From Byssochlamys sp. IMV 00236 (Eukaryota > Ascomycota > Eurotiomycetes > Eurotiales > Thermoascaceae), in NCBI GenBank assembly GCA_001931875.2, contig MSJH02000137.1:1-64000 (forward strand): 64,000 bases of DNA. Reading direction: 5' to 3'. Below are positions 10,812 to 21,243 of this stretch, in pieces (the stretch's first letter is position 1; the number at the start of each line of letters is the position of its first letter). The notes below the pieces were generated by a model. The model was not told where the DNA came from. It was given only the letters and a program-made list of their open reading frames with translations, and did no database searches. Made by a program: the position numbers and the translations under genes.

Positions 10812-12786
10812 ATGTCAATTGTCAACGAGATCGTCCGAGACGGCGCGATTATCAAGATGTCGGCCAGCAATGATATCTACCAGACACCCCTCAACTCGCG
10901 ATATGCGAGTAAGTACCCCCGACATGACTCCCTCCAATGAGCTCCACATGGTTTGTGGACCATACCAATACGTTATCTGTGATTCGCAGGCACTGAGATG
11001 AAATATCTCTTTTCTCCTCGAAAGCGATTCTCGACATGGAGACAACTATGGCTGTGGCTGGCGCAGTCCGAGAAAGGTACGATGCGGCGGCAACTATGAA
11101 ATTTTCTATTTTCCCTGTTCCACAAATGGGCGGCATATTGACGTAGACGCAGAACTGGGTCTTCCCATCTCCGACGAGGCGATCGAGCAGATGAAGGCGC
11201 ATACCATCATCCAAGACGACGAATTCCAAGTTGCGGCTGAAGAAGAGAAGCGAAGAAGACATGACGTGATGGCACATGTCCACGCCTTCGGTCAGGTTGC
11301 ACCAGCAGCTGCTGGCATCATCCACTGGGGAGCCACCTCGTGCTACTGTACCGACAACGCAGACCTTATTATCCTTCGCGAGGGCCTCGATATTTTGATT
11401 CCGAAGCTGGCGGTTGTTATCGACAAGCTTACAAACTTTGCTAGAGAATACAAGGACCTGCCGTGTCTGGGTTTCACTCACGGACAGCCGGCGCAGCTGG
11501 TGACCGTTGGAAAGAGAGCTTGTCTCTGGATCCAGGATCTGCTGATGGATCTGAGGAACTTGGAACGGGCGCGCAATGACCTGCGCTTCCGTGGTGTCAA
11601 GGGTACTACCGGTACTCAGGCCTCTTTCCTCCAGATCTTCAAGGGTGACCACGACAAGGTGGAGCGATTGGACGAGCTGGTGACCGAGAAGGCTGGTTTC
11701 GAGTCTGCTTTTATCATCTCCAGTCAGACGTACTCTCGTAAGATTGATGTCGATGTCGGAAATGCTCTGGGCTCCTTCGGAGCCACTTGCGAGCGCATTG
11801 GTATCGATATCCGCCATTTGGCCATGCTGAAGGAGCTTGAGGAACCTTTTGAGAAGGACCAAATCGGCAGCAGTGCGATGGTGGGTGGAACATCAGGAAC
11901 ATCAATTGAACAATGACTGATTTCTATCAACAGGCTTACAAGCGCAACCCGATGCGATCGGAACGTCTTTGCTCTCTGGGAAGACACCTCCAGAACCTTC
12001 CGAAGGATGCCATTGACACCTACTCTGCACAGTGGTTTGAGCGCTCGCTGGTAGGTCATCTGTATGGTACATAGTCGGATTACTGTATACTAACCAGAAA
12101 CAGGACGACAGCGCTATCAGACGTATCAGCTTGCCTGAATTGTACCTCTCTGCAGATGCTTGTCTCATCCTTTTGAGTATGCCATATTTCGTGCCCAATG
12201 TTCCGTGCGTAAGCTGACTCGGGCAGACAACGTCACCTCCGGTTTTGTTGTGTATCCTCAAGTGATCAAGCGACGTGTCAACGATGAACTTCCTTTCATG
12301 GCCACGTAAGTCCCTCGTCTTTCCCTCTTCGTTCTAACACGGAGACTAATTGTGTGCAGTGAAAACGTAAGAATCAAGCAATAGGATGCGGCATCACCGT
12401 TGGGTAGCTAACCAGAGACACAGATTATCATGGCCTGTGTTGCCAAGGGTCTTTCCCGACAGGACGCTCACGAGGAGATTCGTAGGTCACGCCACTTGGA
12501 TTGGGCATGTTTCTTGTAGGCTAACTCGCCGATAGGCGTCCTCTCTCACCAGGCTGCAGACAACGTCAAGAAGCACGGCGGAAACAACGACCTGATCGAG
12601 CGTATTCGCCGTACCAAATTCTTCGAGCCGATCCTCGACGAGCTGGACGCCCTCCTTGAGCCCAGCACCTTCGTCGGACGTGCTCCTCAGCAGGTCGAGA
12701 AGTTCACCTCAACCGAAGTCCGTGCTGCGCTGAAGCCGTACGAGGCGCACCTGGCTAAAGCAGAGGTCGCCGACCTGCACGTCTAA
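10812..12786 (+). CDS. ade13: Adenylosuccinate lyase
   Basis: Model: join(10812..10908, 10990..11076, 11153..11880, 11934..12050, 12104..12176, 12227..12305, 12360..12366, 12424..12481, 12536..12786), 498 residues. A second in-frame ATG at 10857 gives 483 residues, nearly the yeast Ade13 length (482), and may be the true start. The enzyme acts twice in purine synthesis, releasing fumarate from SAICAR and from adenylosuccinate. Visible marks: [24 protein letters not shown], the catalytic-His segment [10 protein letters not shown], and the flexible signature loop GSSAMAYKRNP of the fumarase/aspartase superfamily, followed by [15 protein letters not shown]. Exon 7 is only 7 nt, needed to produce the conserved MATENIIMA. 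THGQPAQ replaces the usual THFQPAQ. Several positions in the central third differ from other family members that I know, but catalytic residues are kept. Confidence 0.93.
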
Positions 12787-13467
12787 GCAGGTTTCACTTG
12801 CATCTACATACACACTACGAACTTATCATTGTCTTCTAGGCGTTCCGGGTCTGTGATCCCAGTGAAGAAGGGTGCTCGTCGACCCTCCACGGACACAGTT
12901 CTGATAGATATAGACTCACATCCGCACGGCGCTCTGGCGGCTACAGGTACATAAAAAAAAGAGTTCGAGGAACAGACGACTATTTTCGGGTCAAAAGTTC
13001 TCTTTTCTTCTTGGCATAGGGACATTCAACATCATAGGATCTCATTGCGTGCTCTTCCCCAGCGAACTTGGAAGGTTTAGACAAAAAGAACTGCAAAGTA
13101 CGGAGGCTACTATGACTCGTGCATCATCGCTATGGTTATCTGGTGGATAAATCATGAAATTTTGAGCGCAATAACACGTATATCATTTCTTGTTCATTCG
13201 CTCTACGAACTAGAAAGATGCTCTGCCATCTATATCAATACACCTTAGACCCTACATTCCGTCTCAATCCACCTCCACATAAGACACGATGGATAAAGGA
13301 TAAACTTCAACTTCTTAACCTCTCACTTTCTGTGCCAATGCACTCGATATTGAAAGGTCGAATAAGGCACATAGTAAATGTAGATTATCACTAGTTAGAT
13401 ATCTTAAGATTGGCCAATAAATGTGAAGATCTGCATGTTATTGGCCATGAAAATCTGGTTTATTAAC
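12787..13467. other. Intergenic, edge of AT-rich island
   Basis: The 3' flank of adenylosuccinate lyase. A 16-bp word near 13203-13218 recurs near 17504-17519 inside the repeat-rich island, so the island's repeats begin here. No gene seen. Confidence 0.4.
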
Positions 13468-13773
13468 TCAAACTTCATTTCTTCCGTACCGCCACCGTTC
13501 TAATTCGAAAATTTCTCTGTTGATCTCATCCTGCCAACGCCATATTAGCTCCTTGCAATCCTTTGAAAGCACGTGCCATTTGCCTCCCGGTAATCTGACC
13601 AGCTCTCGGAGAAATACATCTTGCCATCGCGTCTTTATGATATCCGAGACATAAAACTTGTCATCGGACTGCCTTGGATGCAATAAGCATGGACGCCCTA
13701 AGCAAGACTCTAGGTAAGGTATTTGTCCCTCATATACGCCAGTCCGAAGTACGCCAACATTTTGTAATTCCAA
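13468..13773 (-). pseudogene. Fragment of an unrecognised gene
   Basis: About 100 codons open on the minus strand; the listed 5' end is a TTG, not an ATG, so no proper start is present. The residues look protein-like rather than random: Trp- and Arg-rich helices such as KTRWQDVFLRELVRLPGGKW and WRWQDEINREIFELERWRY. The composition resembles the C-terminal part of fungal F-box-family hypothetical proteins, but I cannot name a family. It lies downstream of the interrupted F-box gene and ends well after that gene's reconstructed stop, so it is a separate relic. It could also be the last exon of a gene whose other exons I failed to see. Confidence 0.35.
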
Positions 13774-14057
13774 AGGCAGAGACCGAGGTAATAATAATCA
13801 GGAAAGCAGATGTCGCGGCTCTGTAACTTTAGTTCCGTATTGCTTACACAAAGGCGCCGCATATTCTAGTAGGCATATCTAAGGATGTAGTTGACTCTAA
13901 AAAAAGCGAAGCGTCTGCTTTGACCCCAATGGTCAGCCCCCCTCTGGCGATAGTGGCGTTAGTTGTTCAAAGTTCCAGTTTTGAGTCTCCTCTAGAAGCG
14001 CAGAGGATTTGGACCATGCTTTTCTGATTTGTAACTGATGATTGCGATTGATGTAGC

Positions 14058-14651
14058 CGGGGGCGAGCTCAGCCCACCCAAAAAGCTCATACAACCCGAG
14101 ACCTGGGCGCACCCGAAGAAACTTTGAATTTTTCCTAGCCTATATAGGCATAATAAAAATATACAAAAATGCTATAAAATAATTCATATCTTTGTCTATA
14201 TTATATATAAAATTTAGAAATTTAGGATTTAAATTGCGTGCACTAGAACTGGGTTTAGTAAATTACACATAGAAATTCGATATAACAGCACTGGGCGAGC
14301 AGCAAGCGACTAGTAGCACGCTCCCGGAATACTGCCGGATGATTTCTACAACGCCTTCTATATTATGAAAGCAGTCAGAAGAGTTCGAAGTAAAACCACT
14401 ACGAATTTCGCCCGAGATCCTCTTGTCCTTCCTTCTTTAGCTTGAAGTCTTCGTTAGATGCTGACCATTATTAGATTAATTTTGTTCTATATTTTATACG
14501 TAAAATATAGGCTATCACTTATATAAAGATTCAATTCTTCTTTAAATACCTTTATTTTTTCAATTTTGAATGAATTTTTGAAGTTTCTAGTTCAAAAGCT
14601 TAGCCCACCCAAAAAATGGTAGAAATACTTGGGTGGGCTGAGCTCGCCCCC
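14058..14651. mobile_element. 594-bp inverted-repeat element (MITE-like) inserted in an F-box gene
   Basis: The ends carry perfect inverted repeats: GGGGGCGAGCTCAGCCCACCC at 14059-14079 and its complement at 14631-14651, with two further matching bases inside. The interior is strongly AT-rich and has no open frame, so it is a non-autonomous element. AGC flanks both sides (14055-14057 and 14652-14654), a fitting 3-bp target duplication. The right end also holds a second inverted copy (14598-14612 against 14631-14645) that can fold as a hairpin. Removing the element plus one AGC joins two coding stretches in frame. The superfamily is unknown: a 3-bp duplication would suit PIF/Harbinger-like elements, but no transposase is present to confirm it. 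Confidence 0.75.
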
Positions 14652-15501
14652 AGCTGGACCGAAGTGTATGCCCCCGCGTTCTTTCGAAGAACGCAGTAAA
14701 TAATTCGAAAGATTCACAGTCTAAGAATTCCTGAATCGCTGCCGATACGCAATTCATTTCTTCAGACTCATATAAATGCACTGAGTTCATTTCGGGTCCG
14801 ATGCTGGGGCTTATATGTCTTATTTTCACGCTGTATCGACGAAAATCAGGGTGGACTGTAGCGACATCCGGATCAATTGCTCGAATATTCCAGTAAATTA
14901 TGAGTTTCCAAAGCGCACGCTCAACCCAAAACCTGTCAATACATGACGGATACCATAAAGCGGCTGGCGTAAAGGAAACGCCGGGTCTGAATTGTTTCAA
15001 TGTGTGATCCGGTTCTTCCTCAGTTTTCCCATTCACGGGCCTGGAGAACAATTGTTCATGGACATTCTGGAGAAGAGTGGCGACGCATCTAGGTCGAAGA
15101 TTTTCGATGCGGTAAGCTGTTAGCAACAGGTAGCGAGGCCCTGGCGTGCCAGCCGTAAATGCAAATGATGGTGGTGCTGAAGTAAGCACATCTTTAGGAA
15201 GATTTTTGTATTTGTTTACCAACGTTTCGAAGGTCGGCTGCGACGGCGGATTCCCTGAGTGTGCGTTGGGACTGGTCTGGATGCTGAGGGAACCCAGAAT
15301 GGCAACCATGCGAGCCAAATGCTTGAAATCGGGGATTGAGCGTTCGATAATCTTGTCTAAGAGATGACCAGGGTGACTCTCGAATGCTGCATTAGCTTTT
15401 GCGGATGCACATATGAGTCTGTAAAGCGAAGGGAGGTCCGGTACGTGTCCAAGGATGATGAGCATTAATTCCGGTGAAAGACGAGAGTATGCGCCGGCCA
15501 T
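14587..15501 (-). CDS. F-box-like protein with transposon-derived C-terminus
   Basis: A 304-residue single frame. The N-terminus (YSRLSPELMLIILGHVPDLPSLYRL) is a typical degenerate fungal F-box: Leu-Ser-Pro-Glu-Leu, then a short helix and a leucine-rich second helix. By family such proteins link substrates to Skp1-cullin ubiquitin ligases; the substrate is unknown. The rest is a low-similarity region of the kind common in fungal F-box expansions. The last ~22 codons, from about Trp283, are read from the inverted-repeat end of the element at 14058-14651 and include its stop codon. The original end seems to lie beyond the element, with its stop at 13933-13935. The altered protein lacks about 40 original residues, so it may be active or a recent pseudogene. 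The setting is AT-rich and repeat-laden. Confidence 0.65.
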   Translation of the reverse strand: MAGAYSRLSPELMLIILGHVPDLPSLYRLICASAKANAAFESHPGHLLDKIIERSIPDFKHLARMVAILGSLSIQTSPNAHSGNPPSQPTFETLVNKYKNLPKDVLTSAPPSFAFTAGTPGPRYLLLTAYRIENLRPRCVATLLQNVHEQLFSRPVNGKTEEEPDHTLKQFRPGVSFTPAALWYPSCIDRFWVERALWKLIIYWNIRAIDPDVATVHPDFRRYSVKIRHISPSIGPEMNSVHLYESEEMNCVSAAIQEFLDCESFELFTAFFERTRGHTLRSSWGRAQPTQVFLPFFGWAKLLN

Positions 15502-16291
15502 TCTGTTTTCTCCAGAAGCTCAGAGATACGAGTGTGGAATATGACCTCATCGGACTTCAAATAGAAATTCAGAAGATATTCATGCTGCACACAGAGAAGC
15601 ATCCAGGAAGTTAATCGATGTGGCCTTTTGACTTTTACAGGTTCTTGTTGCCTGCCAGGCTACTATCAATCCGAGTGAATGAGTCAACCGTCATCGATGA
15701 ATCTGTTCAGTGTCTGTGATATAAGGTCGTCATAACTACCTGTAGTGAAAACCGAACTCTGTACATAACCATAAGAGCCTTATATCGAAGACCAGTATCA
15801 GTGTCGGAGGTAGGGCGTCCAAAACCCGAATCCACTCTAGACAAGTGCGCGGGACTTGCCCTCTGTGCCTGGGAGTCGGTTTGCCATCTTAGAAAAGAGC
15901 CCCTCCTTTCTCCTTTCACTCTCTTTTATTCTCTGAGCGAATGATCAGAATCAAAGGTTATCCTCTTCTTTCCTACGTCTTTGGACTCAGCAATCTCTCT
16001 CTCTATATATATATATATATCAGTCTCTGTTGAATACTATGGTATATTTTTGCTAACATTGTCTCTTGACATCAGCCAACAAGAAACGAAGTCAGTTTTC
16101 AAAAGAATGCTTAATGGTTGAAAAGATAGTCAGCTAACATTAGGATTACTGTTGTTATTAGAACGAGGCCCATATAAAGTATGTTGATCTCTTAATCCTT
16201 GGATGAATTTTACTAATAATTGCTTCGTTGAAATCAGGGCCCCCAACGGTAAATAGCCATATCTATAGTTACAACACCTCTTCTTTGCCGT
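15502..16291. other. Intergenic in AT-rich island
   Basis: The promoter side of the F-box gene. It contains a CT/TA microsatellite at about 15990-16020. No gene seen. Confidence 0.4.
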
Positions 16292-16684
16292 GTAGGTCTA
16301 TCGGTTACCCCAGGATTCTTCCAGCATCGAATGGAGCGATTATTATCGCGATATATCTGGAATTTCGCACTGGTCTACGTCGACGACATTATCATTTACA
16401 GTCGCTCTAAAGAACTACACTTAGAACATCTAGTTAAAGTGCTGGCCACGCTCGCCGATTCCAGAATCTCGCTATCGCTACGCGACTGCATATCCTTCCG
16501 TCTCAGCACTGGGCCATCATATATCTAGGCTTGGTATCAGCACCCAAGAAGAGCAAGTGCGAGCAGTTTGCCAAATAGCTTTCCTTACGGCATTACAACA
16601 ATTGGAAGCAGGACTCGCATCTATGAACTACTATCGGAAGTTCGTGCCACATTTCTCCGCCATTGCGAGACCGCTGAATATTCC
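16292..16684 (+). mobile_element. Decayed Ty3/gypsy reverse transcriptase fragment
   Basis: Translated pieces match the LTR-retrotransposon polymerase in order. They are GLSVTPGFFQHRMERLL, then FALVYVDDIIIYSRS with the catalytic YVDD box near 16376-16390, then LHLEHLVKVLATL. After a stop and a frame change come STQEEQVRAVCQI and MNYYRKFVPHFSAIARPLN at about 16540-16678. The pieces are split by stops and at least one deletion, and the usual RNase H, integrase and LTRs are not recognisable nearby, so this is a dead remnant. The surrounding AT-richness suits RIP-type mutation or simple decay. Confidence 0.85.
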
Positions 16685-17420
16685 TTAAGATCAGAGGTTT
16701 TGCAAGAGCGAGCTTACTATATTACCTCGTCTATAGGTTCTTACTGATCAGCTTGCTGTAAGAAATCCTTGAATTTATAGTTAAATACTATGGTGCTAAT
16801 AGATATCCTAAGGAAAACCGGCAAAAGATAATGGTATAATTCACAATCTGGTTATATTACTATTGACAAGCGTTACTAAATGCGCTAACCGTATATATTT
16901 ATATAGATGATGGCGAGCAAAGCCAGGGTATATATATAAAGAGTTATTCTTAGAAGATAATAATTTAACTAATTCTTGAGCAGGAAATCGAGGAATCAGA
17001 GGCACGTTATCAAACAATAATAGCTCGATATAATTTCAACACGGCTAATATCGAGTCACATTCAGGAAGCAGAAGCCATCTCAGGGCTTCAGACCCTGGC
17101 TGAAAGGTATGAAGTTACTTGTGAAGTTATAACTTTAGTGTGAAATTATTATGCTTACATAGTTCTTTTAATTATCCAGTTAGGGGCGAAAAGGTATATC
17201 CATAGATATATATCCATAGATATATATCAGATGACCGGTTAAGGATGGCTGATTGTATACAAGATTGCTATTTATGGTATTTACTACTGTCTCTGTCTGC
17301 TCTATTGCAACTTGCTAGGATGATGGTTACCTGACGCGCCATGCTATTCTCCGATTGATTTAATAGCTACGGAATACATTATGTGATTGCGACAGTGTTT
17401 AGCGCAGTAAAACTGATATG

Positions 17421-17474
17421 GAAAAAGAATACTGGCTTCGGATATCCCTGCTTGACACCGTGCCGGCCGTTGAT
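17421..17474 (+). repeat. Diverged repeat, copy A
   Basis: It aligns with 18163-18217 at roughly 80 percent by eye: both have GATATGGAAAAA or GATGGAAAAAA, then TGGCT, CGG.TATCCC, CTTGACACC/CCTGACAAC and GTGCCGGCC. It is probably a relic of the same mobile element or LTR. Confidence 0.5.
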
Positions 17475-18162
17475 TGTATGTTATTTTAGACCTCTTTTGT
17501 CTACGAACTAGAAAGACTCTCTCGCGTACTCTAGCATCTACACAAATGATCGTCAATTGAAAGACGTCCATTCCCTAGTAAGTCACCTCTACAGCTTAAG
17601 GTAAAGGATGAAGTATACTCCGCAAACTTAGCTGGCGAGAAAGGGAGCCGTCATCTTCAGGAGCAAATGGCTATCAACCCTTTCACCCCTCCTTCTCTCC
17701 TCTTCGAGTCCATAACTGTCATTCGTGCGGCACCATAATTCCGGCTATTGCTTTTCTCTCTCTCTCTCCCCCCCTCTCTCTCTCTCTTTTAGATAAACGG
17801 GTCACCTTTTCTTTTTTTTCCCCTTAGCGGCCCCCCCTTGGCTATTCTAAATTATCACCGGGAAGGATAAACGGGTCGATGCATCCCGCGCCGTTGCAGG
17901 TGTTGATCTTCCGCTTTTAATTAATTACCAGGTTTTCTTCAAGGGGGTTGCTACGGGATAAGAAAAAGATCGGGATGTGGCCCGTCTGAAGTATCCGTAG
18001 TTAGTTACCTAGTTAGCACCTAGTAATTAAATACGCAGTTCGCTAGTATTTTGCTAATATAACTAAATGATTATTATTATTGTTATAGTCAATAGTAATT
18101 ATTATAATAATAATAATGACAGTAGTAATGTGATGACCTTAGCGTAATATTAATAAAACTAA

Positions 18163-18217
18163 GATGGAAAAAAAGTACCCTGGCTCGGTATCCCCCGCCT
18201 GACAACGTGCCGGCCAT
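18163..18217 (+). repeat. Diverged repeat, copy B
   Basis: Second copy of the unit at 17421-17474, about 740 bp away in the same orientation. The shared words are ATGGAAAAA and GTGCCGGCC. Confidence 0.5.
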
Positions 18218-19662
18218 TCGCGCGGGACTTGCTACTTAACTACCTTAGTTACTGCGCAACGGTCCGGCGACGGACAGGTGTTCGCATAAGAACAGAATGG
18301 GGGGGTGGGTTGGTATAGGAGGGGTGCATGAGCAGGAATTTTATTTTTTGACCCTTGATCACAGATAGATAGGCCTAAAGGAGTTAGAAAAGAGAAAATC
18401 TCCGTAAAAAGTGAGAGGTGTGAAAAGAAAAAAAAAACAAGCTGCGTAGAGTAGAGTATGCACTTATGCAGAGGGCGGACCCAATTTAGCCCGATATAGA
18501 TCTCAGATGGTTTGGATTTCAGCCTGATTGTCTGAATAGGATAATGGGCAGTTAAGAGGTGCCAGCACAGTAGCCGGAATTGTCCGGGGGAAAGAGAGGA
18601 AAAGAGGGAACTATCTACGAACTATTGGGAAGAAGAGGCGAGGGTATTGTGAACTACACTGCATGTTGTGGTTTGTTACTCTAGGTTGTTTGGTGGGGTT
18701 ATGGGCAGATGTTCCTGTACGTGGAGCAAGAAACCGCTCTGGATAATTAATCTAAAAAACACCCGCGCTGCTTAGTTAGTACGGGTAGACTATCTAACTT
18801 GATCCCTGCAGGTGCAACTAAAAGCTGCAGCCAAGTGAACTGCATCCCAGGCCCCCTGCTAGTATCATATCAGATGGGCAACGAAAGGGAGCAGAACAGG
18901 ATACTAGTTTATAGTACAGTACTCATCGTCTGGGCATCCTATCAACTAGTGACAGTGATAGAGATAGAAAGACGCAGAAGATGTTGGATCATCATTTATC
19001 ATAAAACTAACGTCACCAGCCAGCATGGCGACAGTATACTGCTACCATCATAGCCCTCCCATGTTGAAACCCCGCTCGCTAATGCTTTGATCAACACCCA
19101 CCTGCCCCCGGGCGCCGCATGGTCTTTGAGTCCCTTGATGCCCGAGCCTTGCGTAGGTCGTAGAGGGAGGCGGCAGTACAGTGAAGTGGAGTAGGTCAGA
19201 AAAGAAGACAATCAGACGGCACCAGTGCACAACATCAAAGATGTAGAACGATAAACGAGGCTCGAGAGCGAAATCAAGAATATAAACTTTTGAACATTCC
19301 AGTAGAACGAAAATTTTGGGGAGCACCTGAAGTTGAAGAGGGACGAGGGGAGAGGTCAAGTTAGGGTGGAATGTCTCCAGAGAAAGGAAAGAGAAGAGCA
19401 ACAGTAAAGGAGCACCTTATGAGAAGAAAATATGAGTTATCCTCCCATATTCGCGAAATGTGCCGCCAGAATATGAATACCGAAAAAATATCTCGTCTAG
19501 TGCAGGTCACGTCTTCAGAGAATATCAACAAATTCAGCAAGGCTAGTTCAATTGATCATGACGGTCGTCGGCTCAGATCGGATTCGCAAGAAATTTCTCG
19601 AAACAAAATCGAGTACATCATGTCATTTGCGCAAGAATTTCAAAGCCATCCCAGACATGTCT

Positions 19663-21243
19663 TCAAAGATGTGAAAGCCAGTTGATAATCTAGTATAGTT
19701 TACAGAGTGTTAGTCTATTGCTCGTATCTGGAGGACCAGGTCCTCCGTATCAAAATAGGCACAAAACTCACCATCATGGCTTGCATCAAGGAGGTTTTTT
19801 CCCCAGAGGAGGAGCCGTGTAGACTCGTTGCTTCCGATGTAGCGTTGTACATACTTAGAACTTCCATACCCTTGCTATGCGCTGTTCTAGCGGTATCAAG
19901 CGTATACTGCTGTAGAGCAAGATCTTCCTGCGATCCGACTGTATCTCTCTGGTTCTGATAACCAGCGGATGTAGGCCCAATCCAGAGAAAGGGGACCTTT
20001 CGTCCGCTGGCTCGGGCGAAACCCAGCCATTCGTCCATACTTGCAGCCGCAGTTTTGCGGGAGAGATAGGTGGACAAAGACAGGCTGTGGATCACTGGAA
20101 CGGGCTTGTTGCCGCCAGCGGTAGCGGGCATTATCTCCTGGAACTTGTCATGGACAGATCTGGGAGACGGAGATCCTGTCACAGGCAAGAAAATATGACG
20201 GATATCTAGATTGCATAACAGCAGTTAGTCACTGGTGAGGCATGAAGCAGGATGGCGGGATCCTCACATGCTGGACAAACGTAGGGGCTCCTGCTCGAAG
20301 CCTTCCCATCGTAGCTGTACACCTCTTCACTGGAACCGATTCGAAATGCCAGGCATTGGCTGTTCGAGAACTGCTTGTCGCACTTGCACTCTTCGAGCTG
20401 TCTGGAATCCATGTCCCACTGTTTCAAGGATCCAAAAACCAGATTTTCTCGTAAAAGAATGTTGAACGCAGCATAAATGCTGAAAAGAGGACCGTCCCCG
20501 ACGAAGACAATCCCATCGAAACGGTTAAGCACATCGCAGATCTCGTCTGTCGACAACCACCGGTAGTGGCAACCTATCCAATCTCGAGATTAGACTACAG
20601 CGTCAAAAAGGCAAGAAAAAAAGGCCATGCACTCATCTGCGATGGTCCCCGGAGACTGTCCTCCTATTGGAAGGCTTACCTTGAGGGTCATATGAAGTGC
20701 CAGTCCCCTGACGTCCTCCATTGCTCATTGCATCGAGTAGTGCAGCCCGATTCTGACAATAAGCATTCCTCAGTGCCCCGTCACCAGTGGGAGGAGTATA
20801 GAGAGAAGTAGAAGAGATGCCGCACTCATCACTGCCCATAAATCGAGCCAAATGACTAGATACCATGATCAGCATTCTGACACTGAACCTATCGTAGACG
20901 ACGGTGGTATGAAGATGTATTCTTACTCATCTGGAGCAACCCCTTGGGAACTGCGCTGTGCAGGTGATGAAGAGGAGGACGAGAAGGGCAGGAAGAAGAT
21001 GTCCCGGATCAACCAGACGATATAGAGCACTGCCAGGACATAGAGGTATGCTACAAGCTTGTAGGTCGACGACCGCCAGGTGACTCTACGCGTCAGTCTC
21101 TGTCCGTAAGGCCCTTCAATAGGCCCCCGACGGTGTGTCTGATGGCTTTGGTGAGAGTTGGAGAACGGATATGCCAGGGCTGGGTTCGCTGGTTCTGACG
21201 CTGTAAGCGCGGCTTCGCTGTGAGATGACCGGCGACGCGACAT
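19663..21243 (-). CDS. Single-pass membrane protein with SGNH/PC-esterase-like domain, probably inactive
   Basis: Model: complement(19663..19689, 19772..20205, 20268..20573, 20680..20855, 20927..21243), 419 residues. The N-terminus is polar and basic, followed by one membrane helix (about 61-87), giving a type II topology with the main domain in the lumen. That domain resembles fungal PC-esterase/Cas1-like SGNH proteins: MGSDECG, then CHYRWL, then FVGDGPLFSIYAAFN, and a C-terminal QAMMIINWL end that appears only when the last 82-nt intron is removed. In the active family the block reads GDS and the C-terminal block has an Asp-x-x-His (DGTH-like). Here these are GDG (Gly192) and HGSS (396-399), so nucleophile and acid-base pair both look lost. 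A carbohydrate O-acyl esterase or transferase ancestry is likely; the present role is unknown. Confidence 0.75.

Larger units (their letters stand above)
16685..19662. other. Repeat-rich, gene-free AT-rich sequence
   Basis: Continuation of the island. It is rich in TA dinucleotides and short tandem units (for example ATATATCCATAG repeated at 17205-17240), a CT tract at 17755-17790, and two diverged copies of a short repeat (17421-17474 and 18163-18217). No open frame looks coding; the 104-codon frame at 19371-19685 overlaps the terminal exon of the gene on the other strand. Confidence 0.5.

Noticed and set aside
19371..19685. 104-codon plus-strand frame
   Set aside because: It overlaps the terminal exon of the SGNH-like gene on the other strand, and its residues look like antisense low-complexity sequence.
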